From contig JASHUH010000185.1 in NCBI GenBank assembly GCA_030040115.1, positions 1 through 11,960 of the forward strand: DNA of 11,960 bases. The letters run 5' to 3'. The translations under genes were made by a program, and so were the position numbers. The notes beneath the pieces are model-generated. The model saw only the letters and a list, made by a program, of their open reading frames with translations, did not search any database and had not been told where the DNA came from. This document shows positions 6,663 to 11,960 of this stretch, piece after piece (position 1 is the first letter of the stretch; each line of letters starts with the position of its first letter). This stretch comes from Acidobacteriaceae bacterium. Its GTDB lineage: Bacteria; Acidobacteriota; Terriglobia; Terriglobales; Acidobacteriaceae.

Positions 6663-8291
6663 TTAGAATTTTTCTTCCTGGAGCACGCGCTGATATGCGG
6701 GCAGGGTGAGGAACTCGACGAAGCGCGGAGCCTGCACCAGTTCACGCATGAGGTCAGCAGCCTTTTCATAAGCGGCGTAGCGCGCCGCGTCGACGGCGGT
6801 TTTTTGTTTGGCGAGCTCGTCGGCGATAAGGCTTTCAATGAGCGCTCCATCGACCCTCCTGCCGTCGCTGAGCTTGGCGTTCTGGTGCACCCACTGCCAA
6901 AGCTGAGCGCGGCTGATTTCGGCGGTGGCCGCGTCTTCCATCAAGTTGAAAAGAGGAACGCAGCCGATGCCGCGAAGCCAGGCTTCAACGTAACCGAGGC
7001 CGACGGCGACGTTTTGTTTGAGGCCGGCTTCGGTGATCTGGCCGTCGGGGACCTGGAGCAGGTCTGCAGCAGTGGGGTTGAAATCGGGTAGCTGCTTCGA
7101 AATCTGGTTGGGCTGGGGCATGAGGCGGTCGAAGATTTCAAGCGCCACGGGGACCAGGCCCGGATGCGCCACCCAGGTGCCGTCGTGACCGTCGCCGGCT
7201 TCGCGCTCCTTATCGGCCTGCACTTGGGCGATGGCTTTGTCGTTGGCCACGGGATCGGTTTTGACGGGGATGTAGGCCGACATGCCGCCGATGGCGTGAA
7301 CGTTGCGGTTGTGGCAGGTCTTGATGGCGAGCTTCGAATAGCTGCGCATGAAATGGGTGGTCATGGTGACCTGACCGCGATCCGGCAGGACGGCGTGGGG
7401 ATCGAGAGAAAACTTTTTGATGTAGCTGAAGATGTAATCCCAACGGCCACAGTTGAGGCCGGCCGAGTGCTCGCGCAGCTCCCAGAGGATTTCGTCCATT
7501 TCGAAGGTGGCGAGGATGGTTTCGATGAGCACGGTTCCTTTGATTGTGCCCTTGGCCAAGGCGAGCTGTTCTTCGGCACGGAGGAAGACGTCGTTCCAAA
7601 GCCGCGCTTCGAGATGGCTTTCGAGCTTGGGCAGGTAATAATAGGGTCCGCTGCCGCGCGCCAGCAATTCCTTGGCGTTATGGAAAAGATAGAGGCCGAA
7701 ATCGAACAGGGAGCCGGACATAGGCTCGCCATCGACGAGAACGTGGCGCTCTTCGAGGTGCCAGCCGCGGGGACGGATGAACAGCACGGCCACGGTGTCA
7801 TTGAGCGCGTATTGCTTTCCGCTGGAGGGATCGGAGTAGGTGATGGTGCGGCGGATGGCGTCACGCAGGTTGATGTGGCCCTCGATGAGATTGGTCCAGA
7901 GCGGGGTGCTCGAATCCTCGAAGTCGGCCATGAAGATCTTGGCGCCGGAATTGAGGGCGTTGATGATCATCTTGCGGTCCACGGGGCCGGTAATTTCGAC
8001 GCGGCGGTCGAGAATATCTTGAGGCAGCGGCGCGACGGTCCAGGCAGATTCCCGGATTGCGCGGGTTTCGGAGAGAAAGTCGGGCCTTTCGCCGGCGTCG
8101 AGGCGTTTCTGGCGCTTGTGGCGCGCCTCGAGCAACGCTTTGCGGCGCTGGTTGAAGGAGCGCTGCAAGTCTGCAACGAAGGTCACCGCCTGTGGGGTCA
8201 GAATCCGGGAGTAGCTTTCGCTCAGGGGGGCGAGGATTTCCACGCCCGGCACACCGATGGATGGGGACAGCACACCGACTGATTGCGACAT
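6663..8291 (-). CDS. aceB: Malate synthase A
   Basis: Malate synthase condenses glyoxylate and acetyl-CoA to malate in the glyoxylate shunt, allowing growth on acetate or fatty acids. The 542-residue length is that of the short AceB form rather than the longer GlcB form. Family motifs are complete: the MADFEDSSTP segment (121-130), RPRGWHLEE with the glyoxylate-binding Arg (173-181), KGTVLIETI with a magnesium-ligand Glu (Glu257), CGRWDYIFSYIKK with the second ligand Asp285, and NLMEDAATAEISR with the probable catalytic base Asp453. The start is firm: GAGGGAG lies five bases upstream of the ATG. The protein ends in EKF rather than a peroxisomal-type SKL, as expected for a bacterium. Isocitrate lyase, the usual partner, is not in this window. 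It diverges from the dehydrogenase gene at 8472 and converges on the secreted protein gene, with 187 bp between. Confidence 0.97.
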   Translation of the reverse strand: MSQSVGVLSPSIGVPGVEILAPLSESYSRILTPQAVTFVADLQRSFNQRRKALLEARHKRQKRLDAGERPDFLSETRAIRESAWTVAPLPQDILDRRVEITGPVDRKMIINALNSGAKIFMADFEDSSTPLWTNLIEGHINLRDAIRRTITYSDPSSGKQYALNDTVAVLFIRPRGWHLEERHVLVDGEPMSGSLFDFGLYLFHNAKELLARGSGPYYYLPKLESHLEARLWNDVFLRAEEQLALAKGTIKGTVLIETILATFEMDEILWELREHSAGLNCGRWDYIFSYIKKFSLDPHAVLPDRGQVTMTTHFMRSYSKLAIKTCHNRNVHAIGGMSAYIPVKTDPVANDKAIAQVQADKEREAGDGHDGTWVAHPGLVPVALEIFDRLMPQPNQISKQLPDFNPTAADLLQVPDGQITEAGLKQNVAVGLGYVEAWLRGIGCVPLFNLMEDAATAEISRAQLWQWVHQNAKLSDGRRVDGALIESLIADELAKQKTAVDAARYAAYEKAADLMRELVQAPRFVEFLTLPAYQRVLQEEKF

Positions 8292-8326
8292 ACAAACTCC
8301 CTCTGGCTCGCGAGAAGCCTGCTAAC

Positions 8327-8332
8327 AGAATA
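8327..8332 (-). promoter_or_regulatory. Possible -10 box for malate synthase
   Basis: On the minus strand TATTCT (four of six to consensus) lies 35 bases before the malate synthase ATG, which would give a leader of about 28 bases containing the GAGGGAG ribosome binding site. No good -35 hexamer is visible, so an activator or another sigma factor would be needed. The geometry is good; the boxes are weak. Confidence 0.25.
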
Positions 8333-8425
8333 GCCGCCGGGCCCCGGAAGCCGTGGCGCAATCTGGAACCCGCGAGGGTGAAGGTCACATGCGGAGAGCC
8401 CAGCCCCACACGGGGACGGAGCCGG

Positions 8426-8431
8426 TAGAAT
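8426..8431 (+). promoter_or_regulatory. Possible -10 box for the YdfG-like dehydrogenase gene
   Basis: TAGAAT (five of six) lies about 40 bases before the chosen ATG at 8472, giving a leader of about 34 bases that holds the GCGGGGGAA ribosome binding site. The in-frame ATG codons at 8430 and 8433 overlap this box, which argues against them as starts. No -35 hexamer is evident at the normal distance. Confidence 0.4.
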
Positions 8432-8471
8432 GATGGATTACAGGACTCAAAACTGTCATCGCGGGGGAATT

Positions 8472-9251
8472 ATGGCGAACACCAGTCTCAAAGGGAAAAT
8501 TATCTTTGTCACCGGCGCCAGCACCGGTATCGGGGCCGCTACGGCGCTCGCCTTAGCGGGCGAGGGAGCACGTCTGCTGCTGGCTGCGCGGCGCGCCAGC
8601 AAACTGGCGGAGGTGGCTTCGCTCGCTCTGGAACGCGGCGCTCAGGCCGTGCATTCGTTTTCACTGGATGTGCGCAACCGGCACGCGGTGCAGCGGGCGA
8701 TCGATGAACTGCCGGAGGAATGGGCCGAAATCGAGCTCCTGGTGAACAACGCCGGCCTCAGCCGCGGCTTGGAGAAGGTGTATACCGGCAAGATCGAAGA
8801 CTGGGACGAAATGATCGACACCAACGTGAAGGGGCTACTCTATGTCACGCGCGCGGTATTGCCAGGCATGGTAGTGCGGGGCCACGGTCATGTGATCAAC
8901 CTGGGCTCGATGGCGGGCGAGCTCGCGTATCCCAATGGCGCAGTGTACTGCGGATCGAAGGCGGCGGTGCGCATGATCAGCGACGGCTTGCGCGACGATC
9001 TGCTGGGAACGCCGGTGCGCGTGACGTGCATCGATCCGGGACTGGTGGAGACAGAATTCAGCCTGGTGCGCTTCCACGGCGACGCGGGGCGAGCAGCGAA
9101 GGTGTACAACGGCCTTACGCCCTTGGTGGCCGAGGATATTGCCGACGCCATTCTTTGGGCGGCGACGCGGCCAGCGCACGTCAATATCGGGCGGATCTCG
9201 CTGTCGACAGTCCATCAGGCCAACACCCTGCTGGTTCATCGCGAGGGCTAA
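8472..9251 (+). CDS. YdfG-like short-chain dehydrogenase/reductase
   Basis: The 259-residue product is a classical short-chain dehydrogenase. The Rossmann glycine motif TGASTGIG is at residues 14-21. The Arg-Arg pair after the second strand (40-41) suggests NADP(H). NNAG is at 92-95, and the catalytic tetrad is Asn118, Ser146, Tyr159 and Lys163. Long stretches (DVRNR, EDWDEMIDTN, TRAVLPGMV, PAHVNI) agree with my memory of E. coli YdfG, which reduces malonic semialdehyde and oxidises 3-hydroxy acids and serine. The subfamily is clear but the substrate here is inferred. The ATG at 8472 has a G-rich site (GGGGGAA) just upstream; the longer form from 8430 would overlap the likely promoter. The stop lies two bases from the stop of the convergent gene. 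It is probably a single-gene unit. Confidence 0.93.
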   Translation: MANTSLKGKIIFVTGASTGIGAATALALAGEGARLLLAARRASKLAEVASLALERGAQAVHSFSLDVRNRHAVQRAIDELPEEWAEIELLVNNAGLSRGLEKVYTGKIEDWDEMIDTNVKGLLYVTRAVLPGMVVRGHGHVINLGSMAGELAYPNGAVYCGSKAAVRMISDGLRDDLLGTPVRVTCIDPGLVETEFSLVRFHGDAGRAAKVYNGLTPLVAEDIADAILWAATRPAHVNIGRISLSTVHQANTLLVHREG

Positions 9252-9253
9252 TC

Positions 9254-10609
9254 TTAACGCGCGGCAGGGTTGGCGGATCCGTCGGCCAAGTGGGGCGGCG
9301 CGGGCAGATCGAAGACCTGGATGGCTCCGGCGTTGACGATGGCCAGCCGGCGGCCGGAGGGCGAAAGGGCCACGTTGCCGCCGCCATCGAGGACGGGGCT
9401 GGCGGGCCCCTCGAAGACCATCTCGCCGGTAGCGGCGTTGAAGACCCGAACCAACTGCCCCTTGATGTCGTTGTCGCCGAGGGGCTCAAAGGCGTTGATG
9501 GAGTGTGGAACCTCCAGGCTTTCGCGAGCGATGCGAAGGCCGTTGGCAGAGCGGGTCAGAATCGGCCAGACGGAGTATTCGGAAGTGACATCGGCCCACA
9601 GCTCGCGGCCATCCATGGTCATGGCGACGAGCACGTCTTCTCCACCCTCGTTGCAGGTGGTGGCGAGCAGTTCGCCCGGCGCAAGGAACTGGGCCATGGG
9701 CGCGCAGGCGGAAAGAACGCTGCCCAAGATGTGGCTGCCGCCACTGAAGTAGTTCAGATTGAACGTCCACTCACCAGGCTTGCCGCGCAGGGTTTCGAGG
9801 TAACCATCGGCGTCGATGGGAACATGGACTGGCGTGCGCACGCGGCTCAGCAGCATCACTTTGGTGGGATTCAAGTGGAGGATACGGACCACGAAATCGG
9901 GACTGTTGGAAGATTCGGCATCGCTGGAATCGTCGCTGGAAGACGGCGGGGATACTGGGTTGGAGAGTCCGCCGGGCTGGGTGGGCTTGGCGGTTTGGAC
10001 GGGTTCGTAGGAGTTGCTGACCAGATACTGCTGGGTGGGGTCGAGTTCGATGGAGACGAGCGGCCCAGGAAACTGCAATAAGGACTTCAACGCCAGGGAA
10101 CGATCGCCTTTGTAGAGATTCTCGCGATTGCGAAGAAGGAAGTGACCGTCACCGAGCATCCACAGGTAACGCTCGCGGTCGTGGACGATCCAGTCGGCCT
10201 CGGCTTCAACAGTTCCCGCCGGCAATGCCAGAACCATAGCGCGAATCTTGCGCTCTTCGCTGCCGGAAGCGTCGCGGTGGAGCAGGGAGGGGATGCGAAA
10301 GGTGAACAGGAGTCGATCTTCGCCCATGAAATCAAGCGATGCGAAGGTTTCGCGCTCGCCCAAATAGAGCAGGCCGGGCGCCGCAAAGTTGAGCGGGTCG
10401 AGGGGAATGGAGACGGACGGCGGGAGCGATGGCTTGAGCGGGAGCCGGTTGGGAAGCTGGCGCGGTTTAAGCGGATAGGGGCGATCGGGACCGAGTTGCG
10501 CGACTCCCTGGGCACGCGCATGCGCGGGAGCGAGGGACAGAGCGCCGGCTAGCCCCAACGAGAGGCCCGCGCATAGAGTCAGGCTCGGGTATCTCAGCCG
10601 ATCTACCAT
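9254..10609 (-). CDS. Secreted propeller-like protein of unknown function
   Basis: The 451-residue product has an N-terminal signal peptide: Arg at 4 and 6, a hydrophobic stretch to about residue 27, and a likely cleavage after AHARAQ (30-35). A Pro-rich segment follows (41-72). The rest has repeated beta-strand patterns of a propeller, for example FMGEDRLLFTF (94-104), RYLWMLGDGHFLLR (147-160) and, near the end, GNVALSPSGRRLAIV, a blade typical of WD40/TolB-like proteins. A low-complexity Pro/Ser/Asp linker (about 204-238, with SSSDDSSDAESS) interrupts the propeller. It resembles lineage-specific acidobacterial proteins as I remember them; no catalytic motif is seen. No clear ribosome binding site precedes the ATG. 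It is downstream of the aldo/keto reductase on the same strand, 121 bp apart, and its stop almost touches that of the dehydrogenase gene. Confidence 0.82.
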   Translation of the reverse strand: MVDRLRYPSLTLCAGLSLGLAGALSLAPAHARAQGVAQLGPDRPYPLKPRQLPNRLPLKPSLPPSVSIPLDPLNFAAPGLLYLGERETFASLDFMGEDRLLFTFRIPSLLHRDASGSEERKIRAMVLALPAGTVEAEADWIVHDRERYLWMLGDGHFLLRNRENLYKGDRSLALKSLLQFPGPLVSIELDPTQQYLVSNSYEPVQTAKPTQPGGLSNPVSPPSSSDDSSDAESSNSPDFVVRILHLNPTKVMLLSRVRTPVHVPIDADGYLETLRGKPGEWTFNLNYFSGGSHILGSVLSACAPMAQFLAPGELLATTCNEGGEDVLVAMTMDGRELWADVTSEYSVWPILTRSANGLRIARESLEVPHSINAFEPLGDNDIKGQLVRVFNAATGEMVFEGPASPVLDGGGNVALSPSGRRLAIVNAGAIQVFDLPAPPHLADGSANPAAR

Positions 10610-10650
10610 CGAGTTGTATTTTCGCCGACGGGCCGCACTTTGGGCAGTGA

Positions 10651-10691
10651 CGCCTGGCTTCGCAAAGCCCGGGACGGTGGACGGCCAGGCG
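10651..10691 (-). other. Nested inverted repeats between the aldo/keto reductase and propeller genes
   Basis: CGCCTGGC (10651-10658) is complementary to GCCAGGCG (10684-10691). Inside lies a compact hairpin with five-base arms GGCTT/AAGCC and a four-base loop (10656-10669). The two folds share bases and so exclude each other. They lie downstream of the aldo/keto reductase and about 40 bases before the next ATG. They could end transcription or shape the leader of the propeller gene. There is no T run. Confidence 0.3.
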
Positions 10692-10714
10692 GAGGCAACG
10701 CGGTGGTGGGCGGC

Positions 10715-10728
10715 GCGGCCAGGGCCGC
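10715..10728 (-). terminator. GC-rich hairpin right after the aldo/keto reductase stop
   Basis: On the minus strand GCGGCC-CT-GGCCGC begins two bases after the TGA stop, a six-base GC-only inverted repeat with effectively a four-base loop. No U tract follows, so it may be a Rho-assisted terminator or a barrier that protects the 3' end. Confidence 0.3.
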
Positions 10729-10730
10729 AA

Positions 10731-11618
10731 TCAGCGCAGCCAGTAGGGGCGGGGCACGACGGCGTTTAATTCAGCAAACTCGTGGTCCGTGAGGCGAAAC
10801 GCGGCGGCGCCAATATTCTCTTCGACGTGGCGGACCGAAGAGGTGCCGGGAATGGGCAGCATGACCGGAGAACGGCGCAGGAGCCAAGCCAGGGAAACCA
10901 CGGCGGTGGAAGTATGACGATCGGCGGCTATTTTCTCGACGACGTCGTTGGCCTTGCGGTTTTGCGCCAGGGGTCCCCAGGGTAGAAAGGCGATTCCATT
11001 GGCTTCGCAGTAGTTGACGAGATAGTCCCACTCGCGGTCGGAGAAGCTATAGCGGTTCTGGACGCTGACAATGGGGACGATGCGGCGGGCGCGCTCGACG
11101 TGCTCGAGGGTGACGTTGGAGAGCGCGAGGTGGCGGATCTTGCCCTGTTCCTGCAGACGCGCCAAGGATTCCATGGAGGCGTCGAAGGAGACGGCCGGAT
11201 CGGGAATGTGCAATTGGTAGACGTCGATCCGTTCCAGGCGCAGCCGCTTCAGCGTGCCGGCGAGCGCCTCTTCCAGGTGCGCCGGACTAGCGTTATGCTG
11301 CCAAACGCCGGGGCCGAAGCGCACCCATCCGGCCTTGGAAGCGATGACCAGTCCCTCGGGATAGGGCGCCAGGGCCTCGGCCACCAGTTCCTCTGAGACC
11401 TCGGGTCCGTAGGAGTCGGCGGTATCAATGAAGTTGACGCCCATGTCGACGGCGCGGCGCAAGGTGGCGAGGGCGGCGCCACGGTCGGCAGGAGGGCCCC
11501 AGATGCCCTTACCCGTGAGGCGCATGGTTCCAAATCCCATGCGGTTGACGGTCAAATCGCCGCCCAAAGTGATGGTTCCGGCTTGGGCGGCCGGCAAGGT
11601 TCCAGTTGCGAGAGGCAT
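10731..11618 (-). CDS. Aldo/keto reductase (YdbC-like)
   Basis: The 295-residue product, counted from the ATG at 11618, is an NADP(H)-dependent aldo/keto reductase that reduces carbonyl compounds to alcohols in the cytoplasm. The catalytic tetrad is complete: Asp65 and Tyr70 in FIDTADSYGP, Lys95 in ASKAGW, and His137 in YQLHIPDP. GGDLTVNRMGFGTMRL near the N-terminus, KIRHLALSNV, VQNRYSF and the late PIPGTSS nucleotide-binding segment match the YdbC-like branch as I remember it. The substrate is unknown. The frame is open to an ATG at 11672, but AAGGACG at 11625-11631 is six bases before the ATG at 11618, and the added 18 residues (basic, with PRRF) are not part of the family; I therefore prefer the shorter form. 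A consensus -10 box lies at 11766-11771. The gene diverges from guaB. Confidence 0.93.
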   Translation of the reverse strand: MPLATGTLPAAQAGTITLGGDLTVNRMGFGTMRLTGKGIWGPPADRGAALATLRRAVDMGVNFIDTADSYGPEVSEELVAEALAPYPEGLVIASKAGWVRFGPGVWQHNASPAHLEEALAGTLKRLRLERIDVYQLHIPDPAVSFDASMESLARLQEQGKIRHLALSNVTLEHVERARRIVPIVSVQNRYSFSDREWDYLVNYCEANGIAFLPWGPLAQNRKANDVVEKIAADRHTSTAVVSLAWLLRRSPVMLPIPGTSSVRHVEENIGAAAFRLTDHEFAELNAVVPRPYWLR

Positions 11619-11748
11619 GGGCTTCGTCCTTGGTGCGGAAGCGGCGCAGCTCAAGAAGCGGCGCGGATTCATTCCGGGGTGCGATGCTTCAGGCCGAGAC
11701 GTATTGACGGTTGGGGAGCTGGCGCCGCTCCAAACGTCTCGTGGACCT

Positions 11749-11763
11749 GGGTCGATTCAACCC
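11749..11763. promoter_or_regulatory. Imperfect palindrome over the predicted start of aldo/keto reductase transcription
   Basis: GGGTCGATTCAACCC is a 15-base near-palindrome, with seven-base arms, one mismatched pair and a one-base centre. It begins three bases downstream, on the minus strand, of the TATAAT box for the aldo/keto reductase gene, so it would cover the start of transcription. That is the place of a repressor operator. It is short, and could occur by chance. Confidence 0.3.
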
Positions 11764-11765
11764 CG

Positions 11766-11771
11766 ATTATA
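11766..11771 (-). promoter_or_regulatory. Consensus -10 box for the aldo/keto reductase gene
   Basis: On the minus strand the sequence reads TTTTATAATCGGGG, with a perfect TATAAT. Transcription would start near 11759, giving a leader of about 140 bases to the preferred ATG at 11618. No recognisable -35 hexamer lies 16-18 bases upstream, so this rests on the -10 box and its position in a divergent gap. Confidence 0.4.
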
Positions 11772-11821
11772 AAACGGCTGCGCCCGAAGCGCGGATTCGC
11801 CGGTTCATCATTTTCCTCCGC

Positions 11822-11827
11822 TACAAT
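11822..11827 (+). promoter_or_regulatory. Possible -10 box for guaB
   Basis: TACAAT (five of six to consensus) lies 54 bases before the guaB ATG, which would give a leader of about 48 bases. No fitting -35 hexamer is at the usual distance; a T-rich stretch lies just upstream. The position in the gap between divergent genes supports it. Confidence 0.4.
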
Positions 11828-11881
11828 AGACTGCAAGCGCCTGCCGGTGAGGGAGCCGAATCCCGACGCCGCCAGGCGCGA

Positions 11882-11960
11882 ATGCCTATTATGCTGGCCC
11901 CCAATTTGCCGGAAGCTCTTACGTTTGACGACGTGCTTCTTGTGCCCGCCTATAGCGAGG
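11882..11960 (+). CDS. guaB: IMP dehydrogenase, N-terminal part (runs off the window)
   Basis: Only the first 26 residues are present: MPIMLAPNLPEALTFDDVLL followed by VPAYSE. The ALTFDDVLLVP segment is the highly conserved N-terminus of IMP dehydrogenase, which oxidises IMP to XMP with NAD+ in the committed step of GMP synthesis. The ATG at 11882 or the in-frame ATG at 11891 could be the start; neither has a strong ribosome binding site, and the first is chosen as the longer. Catalytic Cys and CBS domains would lie beyond the edge and cannot be judged. It diverges from the aldo/keto reductase gene. Confidence 0.88.
   Translation, partial: MPIMLAPNLPEALTFDDVLLVPAYSE

Noticed and set aside
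6664..6669. TAGAAT resembling a -10 box
   Set aside because: It lies inside the end of the malate synthase gene, covers its stop codon, and has no plus-strand gene downstream.
7164..8282. Plus-strand frame of 372 codons opposite malate synthase
   Set aside because: It is the antisense reading of a gene with complete malate synthase motifs; long antisense frames are common at this GC content.
8720..10081. Plus-strand frame of 453 codons spanning the dehydrogenase and the propeller gene
   Set aside because: It runs out of frame through the dehydrogenase and antisense through the propeller gene, both of which have clear family features.
11619..11672. Eighteen-residue N-terminal extension of the aldo/keto reductase
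   Set aside because: The upstream ATG lacks a ribosome binding site, while AAGGACG stands six bases before the inner ATG; the extension does not match the family.

Overview
The window is a GC-rich bacterial chromosome segment with short gaps and both coding orientations. No insertion sequence, phage gene, CRISPR array, rRNA or tRNA was recognised. Several genes look like lineage-restricted families that I associate with Acidobacteriota: the Ser/Asp-rich propeller-like secreted protein, the short zinc-ribbon protein and the secreted protein with an AQ-type signal peptide end. High GC and the DUF4337 protein fit the same phylum. The assignment is from memory of family resemblance and is not tested here.

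Layout: (1) At 145-689, two very small genes diverge from a shared 95-bp gap: a Lys/Arg-rich 56-residue protein on the minus strand and a four-cysteine zinc-ribbon-like protein on the plus strand. (2) At 925-5072, a plus-strand run holds a two-helix membrane protein, MoaA (molybdenum cofactor synthesis), a GAF-GGDEF diguanylate cyclase and cysteinyl-tRNA synthetase. (3) At 5126-6475, three plus-strand genes follow: a 33-residue mini-protein, a DUF4337 membrane protein and a secreted protein of unknown function. (4) At 6663-8291, malate synthase A lies on the minus strand, divergent from a YdfG-like short-chain dehydrogenase at 8472-9251. (5) At 9254-10609 and 10731-11618, a secreted propeller-like protein and an aldo/keto reductase are both on the minus strand. 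(6) At the right edge, the start of guaB (IMP dehydrogenase) diverges from the aldo/keto reductase and runs off the window.

Most genes are housekeeping or broad metabolism and are not one pathway. moaA, cysS, malate synthase and guaB serve molybdopterin synthesis, translation, the glyoxylate shunt and GMP synthesis respectively. The cyclase adds c-di-GMP signalling, with its inhibitory I-site intact. The two NAD(P)H-type oxidoreductases (SDR and AKR) are separate units.

I found no convincing new multi-gene system. The items most worth a second look are the small genes that ordinary length cut-offs miss (145-315 and 5126-5227), an imperfect palindrome over the predicted start of transcription of the aldo/keto reductase, and a similar hairpin after two unrelated genes.
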